DNA of 64,000 nucleotides from Dioscorea cayenensis subsp. rotundata (lineage: Eukaryota; Streptophyta; Magnoliopsida; Dioscoreales; Dioscoreaceae). Location of the stretch: assembly GCF_009730915.1 (NCBI RefSeq), contig NC_052474.1, positions 9,893,501-9,957,500 on the forward strand. Reading direction: 5' to 3'. Shown one piece after another: positions 10,862 through 23,466 of the stretch. The position numbers were made by a program, and so were the translations under genes. Numbering within the stretch: the stretch's first letter is position 1; each line of letters begins with the position of its first letter. Under the pieces are notes generated by a model. It was not told the origin of the DNA, made no database searches, and saw only the letters and a program-made list of their open reading frames with translations.

Positions 10862-13018
10862 TGGCTGCTGCAGAAGCAAGGGCTGCTTGGCAGCGTACCG
10901 CAAACCGGTGCTTTGTTCAAGAAGATGCAAAAAGAGCTCCAAAATTAGCATGCTGTCCATCTTCATCGTCGCCACTGCAAGCTGATTCAAGCAATGGCAA
11001 TGATGCCAATGGTACTGATCATACTGCTTCGAGTTTTGTGCCATTGAATTGGAACCCCATGAATTCCAATTTACCACCAGACACAAAATGGTGGCTTCAG
11101 TTGCAACCTCACTTTGGGTATCATAAGGACATTACACGTGAACAACTAAAAGCTTTAGAAGATGAGCTTGAAGCAGAGGGTGAAAATGCTGTCCCAATTT
11201 CTGAACTTGATGAGGAGACATTGCAAGACAGATCTATGGATGTTGACCTGAAAAAAACAGATTGCTCTTTGGACTCTCCATGGAGTATGATTTCTACAGC
11301 ATATATGAAGGGTGATAATGACAGCAAGGTTGAAGAGATAAAGGCATTCGATGTTAAATTACAACAGCCGCTTAAACGTAAAGCTGAGATGGAAGAATAT
11401 TTTCTGCAGGATGAGGAATTTATGGACTGGAAATCAGTTGATCATATAATTTCAAAAGCAAAAAATTGCTCAGACATGCGAGCACCATGGACTGATGGCA
11501 AATCTGAGCCATGGTGGCGCATTACTGACAAGGATGAGCTGGCTTTGTTGGTTGCTAAGAAATCGTCACAGCCTATTGAGAACTGTGATCTACCCAGCCC
11601 AACCCTAACAGTGCCAATTGGCACAGACCCGTTTGCTTGTCTTGAGAGTTTGGATGGCCAGCAGATTTTCTCATCATCACTTGGTCGGAAGTCACATGTT
11701 GGAATTTACAATGCTGTTGAGCTCACGCAACATCAGTCTGCCTCCAGAAAAATGGATGAAAAACATTGGCCTCCTCCTGATGCAGGGCGCTTGGCTTATA
11801 ACACTGAGAAACACTCCAGGTATAAACAATTTAATATCGCTATTCTCTATGTATATATTGCAGTTGATGAAAATTGTCTAGTAGATGAACATTTCATGAT
11901 CAGAATGAGTTGATCCCGTTTTCATTATTCATTTTATAGTTATATAACATGGCAACACCGTGCTGGTAAGCTTTAGTTATGGGTTGATAAATAACACTTG
12001 CTCAGAGCTAGAGTTATTTGGGAGTTCATTATATGTGCACAGATAACCAGGTTAAGTAGTATGTCATGTGTAATATCATATTCATTTGCCTTTAGCCTTG
12101 TGTATTATGGAAACTTTTTTTTTTTTATCTTCAAAATATGTTTTTGCGGTGCAGAGGATTGATTTCCAGGGGCAGGTAAATTGCTTGGTTTTGGTGCAGC
12201 AAATCTGTTTTGATTATTATATATCATGCTACTCTTTCTAAACATTGCTTTCATACTCCACAAAATATTTATGGACTTTATTTAGAAATTCATGCTGACT
12301 CCAGTGATTATCTGACGGTATTTTCCTATAAGGTTCACTAGTGAGTTCCATAAGTTTCTGTTGATTTATGTTTGTTTATGATCTTCAAATATTTTTAAAT
12401 GTGGGGCATAATCTACTATTCCGCTCAAGAATCTTTTATCAAATGGTTAGTTTTCCTTACCTCTCTTCATCCCATGAAAAACTTTTTCTTCATAATCGAT
12501 GATCTCATTCGTTTTCTACCGTATACAGTGGTTCACAAACGTATAACACCACAAAGAAGGATCCACCAGAGAATAATCCAAATTTTGGCAGCAACTCAAG
12601 CAGAGCTGAGCTCTTGGAAGCTCTCCGACACTCCCAAACACGAGCAAGAGAAGCCGAAATCGCAGCAAAGAAAGCTTATGAAGAAAAGGAACACATTCTC
12701 AAGCTTTTGTTCCGACAAGCATCCCATCTATTCGCATACAAGCAATGGTTAAACATCTTACAATTGGAGAGCTTGTGCCTTCAGCTCAAGATCAAAGACC
12801 ATCAGATCTCAAATATATTCCCTATTCTTCCCTGGATGCCTCTTAAAGGAAGACCTTCGAGCAGAAACAAAAGCAACAAACCAGCGAAGGGAGCGGGGAA
12901 AAGGGCGAAGAAATGTGGCATTTGCAGGTATGCGGTTGTCTTCGCCGTTGGTTTGGGATTGGCCGGGGCTGGGCTGCTCCTTGGTTGGACACTTGGCTGG
13001 TTATTTCCTAGTTTCTGA
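10861..13018 (+). CDS. Conserved plant protein with coiled coil and C-terminal membrane anchor, 482 aa
   Basis: Coding exons 10861-11819 and 12529-13018 join in phase (AG + T gives Ser) to 1449 nt. I chose ATG 10861 because an in-frame TAG lies about nine codons upstream. The protein starts with an alanine-rich segment, then an acidic middle with tryptophan-rich patches (TKWWLQLQPHFGY, SEPWWRITDKDELA). A charged helix, probably coiled coil, follows (ELLEALRHSQTRAREAEIAA), then a conserved FRQASHLFAYKQWL segment, a lysine-rich stretch and a hydrophobic glycine-rich C-terminus ending WTLGWLFPSF. The last 30 residues look like a single membrane span with almost no tail, so I infer a tail-anchored protein. 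I recognise it as a plant-conserved family of unknown function; no enzyme motif is visible. The frame is intact. Confidence 0.85.
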
Positions 13019-13342
13019 ACTCCAACACAGTAGTAAAAAAAAAAAAATAGTGGTTTGAGTTGTCACAATTGAGGCTCTTGTTCATGGTCTATAATGTGAT
13101 GGTTTATATTTTACATGGGAGTTTTCTTTCAATGTAAATAAGATTTTATTGTATATAAGTTGCTGAGATTTCTAGTGTTGTACATTTGTAATTAAATTGT
13201 TCTTGTTTAGGGCTTAGTTGAGATTGAAAATAAACTCACATTTGTGTGAAAATGTTGGTTCTTGAAGGGTGAGCAGAGAATTATAAGTTTTATAGGGATG
13301 TATATGCAATTATGAGGTCTTACAAGGGTATATATATGTGAT
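13019..13342 (+). other. 3' untranslated and flanking region of the tail-anchored protein gene
   Basis: AT-rich sequence with an A-run at 13036-13048 and T/AATAA-like words (AATAAG near 13138, AATAAA near 13230) that could direct polyadenylation. No separate gene is seen. Confidence 0.4.
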
Positions 13343-13675
13343 AAACTGAAGGGAATATGGGTAAAATTTCTATAAAAAAAAAAACTTTGATTACACAAAA
13401 TTTTTTATGGTTTACAGTTTTTATTTATTTATTTATTGATAATTGCAACAAGCCCAGTTGCATTTTTATTTCAGGAGTATTCTAAAATGGGTGAAATCTT
13501 AAATAATAAACTGAAGGGAATATGGGTAAAATTTCTAAAAAAAATCTTTGATTACACAAAATTTTTTATGGTTTACAGTTTTTATTTATTTATTTATTTA
13601 TTGATAATTGCAACAAGCCCAGTTGCATTTTTATTTCAGGAGTATTCTAAAATGGGTGAAATCTTAAATAATAAA
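13343..13675. repeat. Tandem duplication, two copies of about 164 bp
   Basis: The segment beginning AAACTGAAGGGAATATGGG at 13343 repeats at 13507 with near identity. The second copy is a few bases longer because its TTTA run has one more unit. High similarity implies a recent event. Confidence 0.9.
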
Positions 13676-16600
13676 TGGTGATAATCTATAAATGATTAAA
13701 GGGCTTTCTAAAGTTGTGGATTTTAAATATCACATACAACAATTGCTTATAACCTTCTAGTTTGAGAACCTCTATAAATATAATTGTTAATTAAAAAAAA
13801 CTTTGATATTGAGGCATTGTTGGATTTTATTTATTTTCAAAAAATAAAATTCAGAATTAGCACTGAAAAGAAATTACCAACTTTTGTGTAAACGTATATG
13901 CAAATTTCTCACATTAATACATGTTAAGCATTCACATTATGCAACGCCATTTTAAGTTATATCACATGAAAGAAACCCAAATTTGACTCAAATAAATAAA
14001 TAAAAACCCAAACTTGACTGCAATTAAATATTACACCTTGGTTTGACAAAGTCATTTGATAAGTTGATTCCTTTACTATTTCTTTAATTAATGTGGATTA
14101 GTTCAAGCAAAACACAAGTTATTTATTAGCCGACCAAAAAGTTAATCAAGATTAGCGGAACATAATTAGTGTTAATTAATTAAGTCCCCAGATAATGCTC
14201 CAAGTAATGTCTCATGACAAAACTAGATCAAATTGGCGTCATGATGCTGCGTAGGGTGCTTGACATATAGTCCAGAGCTCGATCCCTATCTCGCGTAAGG
14301 TGAGCGCGGCTGGTGGTGAGCGGCTGGCTCCCATGTTCGTGCTCGTGTCCGTGACACTATCGCTGTCAGAATCAATTTCTGAACTGCCATCGTAGTGGTG
14401 GTTAATATTTCGAGGGGAGCCAATAGCGTATTCTTAACCTTGTCCTTGGATACATGTTCTGCTCCATATATACCTTCATCATTTTGGTTTCCAGGATAGA
14501 AGAGAAATTATCAAAAAGCTGAATTATTATTCAAACTTTGGTGCATTTGCTCAAGTGTCACTGGTTCTATTACAAAAGACATTAGTGTGAGAAGTTTATT
14601 GTCCAAGTTCAGAACTATTGGACACAATAATGATAACAGATTGGTGTACTTATAACCCAAACTTCTTGTTCCTTAATGAGGCCACACGACTAAATGGTCA
14701 ATTGGTAGCCGAGTCCTAGTTAGAACCCTTCGAAAGTGGTGAGGGTCTGAGATCACGGTGAAAAGCATGTTCTTGGAGTGTGAGTGGTGATTGTTTGTTA
14801 GGTGGTTCCAGGCTGCTGCAAAGTGTCTTGACGCTGCATCGCGTGCCTTCTGTGACTTGTGCAAGCTGCTGAACTTTCTGGGATGCTGGCCCAGCCACTC
14901 ATTTTAGCATTTAAGGGCACATGACTGGACATTTTTGACTATATACCAAAGTAGTAAGATCCGGCCTGAGTATTGACCAACCAAGCTAAGGGGTCAATGG
15001 TTTATAGGTTTGATTGGGTTGAAACCGGGGTCAATAATAAATTATTAAAAAAATATATTATAATAATTAATAATGATAAAAAAATAATATAACCTATATT
15101 TTAATAATTAAAAAAAAGAATGAGTTAAATATAATATTTAAATTTTAATTTATATTCTTTATTTTATTTTTAAAATATCTGAAATATAATTAAATTTAAT
15201 ATTTAAAATTTTAGTTATATATTGATTTTTTAAAAATATAAAATATTTTAAAAAAACCTAATAATCGTCCTATCAATTCCCAAGACTCCCAACTTGGGGC
15301 TCACAAAAATAAAATACAAAAACTCTCTTCCTCTTGCATCTTCCTCTCGTCATTGCCCTTTCTCCCACTGGGCTCTCTCTTGCTTCTTCCACTCCCTCAC
15401 TTTCTCTACTCTTTTTTTAGATCCGACCGGGCTAAAGGGTTCTCGGGTAAGCTTGAATTGGTCGGAGGGTGGCAGAGATTAGCATCAGGTTCTCTTTACA
15501 CCGAGGGTTTCAAGGGGCATGTCCGAGGCCGCGCCACATGGCGGTCAGGTTCGGTTGAATGCGGTTTGGTTGAGGTCACGACCTATTCTGCCACCATCGC
15601 GTGGTCAGAATAAAAAAGCCAAATTGATTAGAAGAATATGTCATGGGAAGATGGATTTATAGTGAAGGATGGGGGTACCGGCTGATTTACCCGCTTGCAG
15701 GTTCAAGGGTATACTCTCGAGAGATTGAACACAGCAATTCATAGAATCGGCCGGCAGGCCAAATTTGAGTAGCAACCATTTTTTTGCTGGCCTTGTAGCA
15801 AATTCTGGGAAAGCCTTGCCTGGTGGTTAAAGTGAAGATCGTGTTGCTTAAGAGGTGGAAGCAATGGGGAATGACCCAAATTATTAATTTATCCAGCGGT
15901 TTCTTCCTTATTTAATGTCGCTCCAAAGAAGCGGTGCAATTTGTTATGTTTGAGGGTCCTTAGTCCATCAGTGGATTGGTTCTCCAACTATCCATAGTCC
16001 AGTCTGACGATTTTTGCTCTACATCTTACCTAGGGCATATATGGTAAGTCGGCCATTTCATTCAAGCTTGGCTCATTCTTATTTAATGAAGCAGGCTTGG
16101 TAGAACACCCCTATTGAGACTTCATTTTTTCATGTTGTCCAAAAACAATAGTTACTATTTTTAACAGAAACTCGAGGCTACAAGTAAAACTTATTCGAGC
16201 TTAGGTAACTCCGAGCTCGGCACTGTTCACGAGAAAGGTCGGAAGCAACGAAACATTAACTGGTAAAGGAAGCGACTATTATTTTTTTATTTAGTAAAAG
16301 TGTCGATTAAAACATTTAATGATTATTATCAAGTGTATTTCGACTCGATTTGAGTTTGAGGGATTAAAAAGAACAATTTAAGCTTATTTGTTAAATCATT
16401 GCGTTTGAGTTCAAAGGCATTAAAATCTTTATTAAATAAGTTGAAATAATTACAATAATAACAAAATAAACATTTAGCTGATGTAACTATCTATAAATAT
16501 TTTTTCGATATTATTAACGATCAATAGTAGCTTGTTAAGCTGACACTATGAATGGATTGTATTAATGATTTATTTACAAATAAAATTAAATATTCCTCGC

Positions 16601-16800
16601 TTGAGGCACATATACAATAAACAAGTTTGGTACAAAAGATTTAATGAGAACAATTTGGTGTTGAGAAGCAAAACAGTTGTCTGTGAACTCCATTTAACTT
16701 AATAAATTAGCCTTTGAGGCACCCAACAGTGACCTTCAAATAATCAGTTAAGAGCCATATATGTGTGACTCAGAATGAGCAGGCATGGTCACAAATACAC
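13676..16800. other. Gene-poor AT-rich region with repeat debris
   Basis: Apart from one possible minus-strand exon (14239-14433) I see no gene. 15000-15290 is extremely AT-rich. 15290-15620 is richer in G+C and stop-poor on the + strand but shows no recognised domain. 16180-17230 holds scattered GAGCTCGG/GCTCGA words typical of decayed transposon ends. Confidence 0.35.
14239..14433 (-). other. Possible orphan C-terminal exon, unknown protein
   Basis: On the minus strand an open stretch of about 64 codons follows an AAG that could be a splice acceptor near 14434 and ends at TGA 14239-14241. Its composition is protein-like: an acidic serine segment (SSEIDSDSDSVTDTS), then SRSPPAALTLREIGIELWTI. 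It is richer in G+C than its surroundings. I do not recognise the family, and no upstream exons were found. It could be a gene relic carried by a transposon, or chance. Confidence 0.3.
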
Positions 16801-16801
16801 C

Positions 16802-16804
<3 letters not shown>

Positions 16805-16836
<32 letters not shown>
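16805..16836. repeat. AT microsatellite
   Basis: A pure alternating AT run, seen directly. Confidence 0.95.
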
Positions 16837-16838
<2 letters not shown>

Positions 16839-17159
16839 TCTCTCAACAAGCTTATAAACAAGCTTGTTGTGAGCCGAAAGGAGGCCAGGAGCTTTTTGGT
16901 GCTGAGTTTGACTCGTTTGATAATCGGGGCTTGAGGATGATGTTCGAAGCTGCTCGTTTGTTATGAAATTTGAACCTAGAATGAGCCCTTATCGGAGGCG
17001 GACACGGCGGCTGAGCTGCACAGCAGCTCGGCTCAGTGCACCCCTAATCTTACCATTGCCATGGTATGGATATAGATTCATCACCTTCCAGTTAAATGGT
17101 GGGAAGAATAAACTTTGGAAGACATTGCTAGTAATGTTGGCAAACTCCTAAAGGTAGAC

Positions 17160-18466
17160 GAACAAACATCATTTTTGAAAAGAGGTAAATATATCAAATT
17201 TTGAGTTGAGCTCAACTTGGCTCGAACTCACCTCTCTGAGCAGGAGCCACGAGTTTGGTGTGATGAAGACAGAGTCGCTCTGCGGTGCCAGCCGCAGATG
17301 GTGCCTCTCTACTCTACTACCGGTCGCGGTTTTGTCGGGCATGGAGAAGCTAGTTACGTGCCATGCAGAACTCCACCGTACGAGATCCCTCCATGCTTTG
17401 ACCATCTTATCCGGAATAAGGCCATAACAAGGGTTAGACCAATAGAGGCAAGGTTTCTTTACTAAGCAAGTAGCGCATGCTTCATTTGGTTGTTTGGTTG
17501 ACCAACAAGGATAAGAAAACGATTGGCAATCTAACTACAACCCCGGGATATTAGTTTCTCGTCGCTAGTGAGGTTGTGGTCGTGGAGGCTCCCAAAGGTT
17601 TACCTCACATGAACAACACGTACCAACTATAAGCCGTGATAGGAGCGATGATCAAGCTTTGTCTGACAAGCTTGTAATCCACTTTGCTTAATCGTTAGGG
17701 GGAGAAATCTTCTTGTGGACGGGGAGACTATCGTTTGTCACATTAACATCATGATCATCACTTTAGAGCATTGATTATGAACAAGAGGTGAGTAATAAGG
17801 GCGATATCAAGATTGAAAGATCCCCACATCGTCAAGATGCATGTCGAAATGGAGTAATGCCTTGGAAGTTGAACGGACACTTTACTACCTTGCAGACAAA
17901 GGCATCTCCAAATATGGTAAATGTTCAGCTTCTAGAGGAGCATAGACATAGTTGTCCTTCTAGCCCATCTATCTCAAATCTGAAACGACCACCCTAGCAT
18001 ACAACGGTAATTTCCAAGGTTAAAGAAGTTTGCCATGTAGATGAAATCCCGCAATGTTCCTTTCTCACTCGAGATTCATAACCTCAACCTTAATAGAGGG
18101 ACAAAATCTCTGTGGGGAAATAACTTTCCAACATAATCAAATTACTCAAAGTGTTTCAAAAGTTTCAGGGTTCTAAAGGCCAAACTATGAGATAAAGAAA
18201 TGAAGTTAGAAGGGGACTAAGAAGAAGTCTCAAAGGGTGACTATTTGGTAAATGATTCCATGGAGATGGATGATAAGATGACTTTAGATCTAGTGTAAGA
18301 AGATATTTGCAAAAGTAATATAATTCATAGGCAACTCAGCTAATAGGACAGTTCTCATATAAAGGGATGCTTAGAACAAACATCTATGGAAACTTGATCA
18401 CTTCCTTCGCTCTAGGACTCTTCTTTTACTTTCTTTCATCAATTTCTTTATTATCTACTATTTTTC
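17160..18466. other. Region upstream of the LINE ORF2; may contain the decayed LINE 5' part
   Basis: No intact gene. 17200-17440 is richer in G+C without a recognised product. 17640-18460 has many stops in all frames. It would be the place for the LINE ORF1 (nucleic-acid-binding protein), but I could not identify a zinc knuckle or the element's 5' end. Confidence 0.3.
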
Positions 18467-20348
18467 ATGACCTCAACTAACATCATGTGTTGGAACTGCA
18501 GGGGGATTGGCAAGTTTTTTATCTAGTAATTTCTTTCTAATTAATTCCAAGTTGCTTAGATCATGTCCATTGTATACAATGGATAATCAGTTGAGGCACA
18601 AAGGAACTTGTGGCCTGAATGAAATTATATTTTCTTTTTAAACTTTTCTGGGATTATCATGGGAGACTTTAATACTATTTGCTCTTAGAATGATCACAAG
18701 GATGGTTCCTTTGTTACTATACTTGCAAATCTTTGCTTCTTTAATAATTTTATTGCCTCTAATTCTCTTATAGATATTAATTTTGTTGGTTTGAATTTCA
18801 CATGCATGGTTTAATGGTAGATCTGGTACTACTAGAAGATAGTCCATATTAGATAGGTGTTTGGTTAATATTTATTGGGCTGACATGTTTAGTAAATTTT
18901 TTGTAGCTTACTTGTCTAGGATTTCTTCTGATCATGCACCTTTACTTTTTACCACTGGTCTCATGCTCATTCTTGTAGGAAAATCTTTAGATTTGAAAAT
19001 TTCTAAATTGATTATATCAACTGTCACAATATTGATAGAAATATTTCAAGTTCTAATTCTCACTCCACGCCCTTATACTCCTTTATTCACCAACTGCAGA
19101 GAACTACGAGATGCTTTATTAATTGGTCTAGTAATGGTTTAGCCTCTTTTGACAAAGATATCAAGATGCTAGAGCTTAAGATTTGTTGCTTTGAAAACTT
19201 GGGTATTAAGATTGATTATCTTGACCATGAGAACTTCACTAGTATCACTACCCATCTTAGAGCTCTTAACAATAGATTTAATGCCCTTCTTAGGCATAAT
19301 TACATAAAATGAGCTCAAATATATCAGCTTATGTAAGTCTATAGTGGTGATCTTAACACTATCTTCTTTTATAACTCTGTTCGAATGAACAAACATAGAA
19401 ACACAATTTTTTGTGTATAGGATAGAAATGGTCAGCCCCATACAGATTATTCTCCTATTGAAACTGTTTTCTTGAATCATTATTCCTCTATTTGGGATAA
19501 TTGCAATACTCTTTCCTTCTTTGAACTCCTTCAAGCTCTGCCTTCTAAATTTCTTGCTTTTACTAGCTCTAACAGTGATTTCCTGACCAGAAAAGTTTCT
19601 AAGCTGGAAATTTACAGAGCTTTAATGTCTCTACCTTTAGGGAAAAGTCTAGGTATGGATGGCTTTAACATAGAATTTTTTAAATATTATTAGCATGGCA
19701 TAGAAGAAAATCTTTTTAATGTTGTCACTCGCTTCTTTAATGTCTCCAATCCCCTTAACTCTTGGAGTATAACAAATGTGGTTCTCATTCCTAAGAAGGA
19801 TAACCCTAAGGTTGTGTCTGATTACCGTCCTATCTCATTATGTAATGTTTGTTATAAAATCATAGCTAAGATCCTTGCCAATAGACTAAAATTTATTCTT
19901 CCCAACATAATTGGTAAGGAACAAGCTGACTTTATTCGTGGATTGCACTTCTACCGATAAGATAATTGTTATCTAGAAAGTAGTGCATACCCTTAATCAA
20001 GACTTGAATATGGCTTCGTAGGATAATTATAAAGGTGGATGTGGAGAAAGCTTATAATACTATTTTGTGGAATGCTATTCTTGCCTCTCTTGTTAAAATG
20101 CTTTCCTACTATATGGTCTCTTGGGTTAGAGCTTGTATTACTTCCCCAAACTTCCCTTTTCTCATTAATGATCAACCCACTCATTATATTAAATCTGGAA
20201 GCCTCCAGATCTATGGCTTGAAACATCAAATTTTGCCTTAATATTTACTACAACTTGATTGGTCAAAAGCCTAATGCTTCCAAATCACAGTTTATTTTCC
20301 AACCTAGTTTAACAAAAGGTTGTCCATGAGTATCAGTTCCATCATTTT

Positions 20349-20356
20349 AAGGAAAG
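20349..20356. repeat. Target site duplication of the hAT insertion, left copy (AAGGAAAG)
   Basis: AAGGAAAG here is repeated exactly at 21237-21244, flanking the inserted element. Eight base pairs is the size made by hAT transposases. Confidence 0.85.
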
Positions 20357-21236
20357 CAATGGCGGATCTACATTATGATAAGTGGGGTCCATGGACCCCC
20401 ATTTTTTTTTAATTATAATATATGTATATATAGGTTTAATTGTCGTACAGGTCCCTATAATTGTGTACTTTCTATCCTTTTAATCCTAATATTTTTAGGT
20501 ACAATTAAGTCCTCATATTTAGTCAAATTGAGTCATTCTAGTCCACAGTAATACTTTTAGAGACAATTAAGTCCTTGCAATTTACGCCCATCTACACATC
20601 GGACTAAAATGACTTAATTCGACTAATTATAAGGATTTAATTATAACTAAAAATATTGCAAGGACTAAAAGGGTAAAAAATACACAATTACATGGACCTA
20701 TACAGTAATTAAACCATATATATATATATCATCCCGAATTGTTGTCTCGAAGTTAACCCCACTTACGAAATTAGCAAACCACACCTACGGGGTTAGTAAG
20801 GTTGTAGGACCTTTAATGTTTGATCTTTTTGGATAATGGATACCAATATGGTATTCCCACATTGCTTTAGAGCCTTGTCTCATGAACAAAGGTAAGCAAC
20901 ATTAGAGTAGTCTATATGTGTGTGTGTGTTATTGATCTAGTTATTCATGCTACTAATTAATGGTTTTTTTTTTGTGTTGCAATATATTGACATGATTCGA
21001 TTCTGCAACATTATCTTCATGTCTATTAATTAATAACTTCTATTTATAAAAAAATATATTTTAGCATTATTTTAATATTATTTTTCAAAACATGAACAAA
21101 AATATATTTACATGTATACCAACTCTATTTAATCGAATAAAAGATATGATTATTAGGCAATTACTTATTTGCACCAAAAGAGCCATTAATATACATATAT
21201 GGACCCCATAGTGTAGAAATCCTGGACCTGCCACTG
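20357..21236. mobile_element. Non-autonomous hAT-type element in the LINE, 880 bp
   Basis: Ends are CAATGGCGG at the left and CTGCCACTG at the right, which are inverted matches, followed inward by related GGGGTCCA blocks. Exact 8-bp AAGGAAAG duplications flank it. No transposase coding sequence is visible, so it would need a helper element. A second foldback element sits inside it. Confidence 0.85.
20433..20715. mobile_element. Foldback MITE nested inside the hAT-type element, 283 bp
   Basis: The left end GGTTTAATTGTCGTACAGG and the right end are imperfect inverted repeats that extend over about 35 bp with few mismatches. It is flanked on both sides by TATA-rich sequence, so the exact target duplication cannot be read. 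It is non-coding. The class is uncertain; MULE- or Tc1/mariner-like origins are possible. Confidence 0.6.
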
Positions 21237-22812
21237 AAGGAAAGTTTCCAAAGCTCAAAGTTGGTAGCCTTTTGAAATCATCAAAACATTTTCTCTAGAT
21301 GGTAAAATCGTTTTTATTAACAGTATCCTCATGTCTCTAACCCATTACTACTTGGTTGTGTACCCCATTCCAGGCTCTATTTTTAATAATTAATTGCATA
21401 GCTAGAAAGCTCTTTGGTTTAAAAGCAGTCAATGGTAATGGCATTCCTCTTGTTTCTTGGAATAGAGCTACTCTAAACAAAATTGAGGAGGGCTTGGCTA
21501 TTCACAATTTTAGGCATTTGAAGACTACTTATTTTTTTTTTTCTAAGAATGCTTTGAGATACTTGAATAACTACAGTAGAATTTGGGCTGATATTAATTC
21601 CAGATATGGTAGAATAAAGCCCTGGAACCTTGGTATTCGTCCTACATATTCTTGGTACTTCAGAGATCTTTGCAAAAATATTTAGTTCATTAAATGCCAT
21701 CTCTTGTTAAAAAGTTTTAATCCTTAGAACATTTCTCTTTTTGATCTTATGTGGTGTTTTGACATACCACTTAGTCATAAACCCACCTTCGTTAAAATGG
21801 ATTTGTTGAATAATGAGCTCCATATCTCTAATTTTGTTGAGAAGACTATGGAATTGAAACTTTATCAACTCCTTCTTGAGTGATTTCTTGAACTCTCCCA
21901 TTATGAATAAACGTATCATCTATCCAGACTAGCAAAATACCTAGGTGTGGCTTCCTAATTCCAATGGCACTAGTCATGTTAAAATTGTTTAGAACTCCTT
22001 CAACAATGATAATACGGAGGACTACACATGGAGGGGCTGGAAGAATCTTTGGACCCTTTATGTTGCCCCTAAAGTCAAGTATTTTATCTAGTTGCTCTTC
22101 CATGGTAAAATCAAAGCCTTGACTTTCTTGAATTCTTTAAATGTGGTCTCAAATATTGCTTGTATCAAGTGTGGTGAGAGAAACAAAGATGTGGATCATC
22201 TTTTCTGCTCATGTGCCAAAATCTAGCTAGTCTGGGTTAAAATTAAGGAAATTATTATGGATCATTTGAATCTAGTTAGTAACATTACTGCTGGTTATTG
22301 GATTAAAGATCTTCATTCTTCCATATAAGGCTAAATGGAAGGCCTTAGTAAGTGCTGCTATAATTTGGTATATTTGGAAAGCTAAATGCAACACTATCTT
22401 CATATTATTATTGATTGATTTTAGCAGGATAACATATATGGCTCTAGACCATGTCAAAGAATTTACTAAAATTAACAATTTACAAATGGGGAAGTCTCTT
22501 ACAAATAACTTCAATTCTTATAGTCCTCATTATTTTTTATTTATAGATGCTAGTTGGATAACAAAGAATAGATTTGGAGGATTGGATTTCATTATCGTGG
22601 GAGCTAATTGTCATATTGTTGTTGTAGAATGTTACGAAATTGAAGTTGTTTATTGTTTAAATGCTAAAATGCAAGCTTTGGAGATGGAAATTCATATCAC
22701 AAAGGATTGGAATATAGATATTCACACAGCTTTTACAGATTGCTTATAGCTCAAACAAGCAATAATCCAAGGAAGATATGTGAATGCCTAAAGAAAGAGC
22801 CAACTTTTTATC

Positions 22813-22817
22813 AATAC
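22813..22817. repeat. Target site duplication of the copia element, left copy (AATAC)
   Basis: AATAC directly precedes the left LTR and recurs at 37050-37054 directly after the right LTR. Removing the element restores a continuous LINE sequence. Confidence 0.9.
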
Positions 22818-23466
22818 TGTTAGTTCCACCAGTGTGGTTTGTGGGTTTTAGGGAATACTCAAGCACTCATAGATCTCACACAAACCATCAAAAAAAGTTC
22901 ATACAAACAAAACAAGAAGGAGACACGCAAGATTAGTAACCAGGTTAGCGTCCACTCGCCTTTACGTCAAGGGGCCAAGCGGGAATAAACAATCCCTAAA
23001 AAGGGTAAAAAAATACATGAGTTCAAACACTCATACTCTCAAACAATGAAGATCACTATTCTCTCTAGATTGTTTAGTGCTCGCCAAATCTCCTACAGAG
23101 TCGCACTTCGATCTACAAGCAAAGGTGATTTACAATCAGCGTCCCAAATATAGCACATACCTCTTTTGAAATCTCATGACTACTAATTTAAAAAACCTTC
23201 AGAAATTAGGTGATTGCAACTCATTGTAACATAAGTTTACTAACATAATACATTGTTGACTTGGTGAGGTTAGGTTATGTTGCAGACCACCTCAAGACCC
23301 ATCAACCTCTCGGTCAAGCTTAGTCCAAGTCGATGTAGCCAAATCTCGATCCGTGTCGCCGGCCTAGCCTACCTCCTCGGGTTCCTCATCACTGCGGTTC
23401 CCTACTCAAAGGCGCTGCGTCCCTTGTGCGTCTTCATGAAACTTTTGCCAAACTTAGTCTTCAAGA
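22818..23466 (-). repeat. 3' LTR of the copia element, outer part
   Basis: Aligns with 36098 to about 36755 of the other LTR and stops abruptly after AAACTTAGTCTTCAAG, where G+C-richer unrelated DNA begins. Confidence 0.85.

Larger units (their letters stand above)
18467..22817 (+). pseudogene. LINE ORF2: endonuclease, reverse transcriptase, RNase H-like domain, broken
   Basis: ATG 18467 begins an AP-type endonuclease start with NIMCWNCRGIGK. The MGDFN motif is near 18660 and SDHAPLLF near 18920. Reverse transcriptase blocks follow: LGMDGFNIEFFK near 19650, LIPKKDNP and DYRPISLCNVCYKIIAKILANRLK (19780-19900), and DVEKAYNTILWN (20035-20075). Between the INDQPTHYIKSG segment (near 20165) and LIGQKPNASKSQFIF (near 20258) a large part is missing, including the place of the catalytic YADD box. 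After the hAT insert come SWNRATLNKIEEGLAIHN (21450-21500), a zinc-binding IKCGERNKDVDHLFCSC segment (near 22160-22210) and an RNase H-like FIDASW (near 22540). Numerous stops and frameshifts are present. The order is that of plant L1 elements. Confidence 0.8.

Noticed and set aside
14686..14760. tRNA-like words (GGTCAATTGGTAGC followed by an AACCCTTCGAA-like box) suggesting a SINE
   Set aside because: No A-run, no target duplication and poor B-box match.
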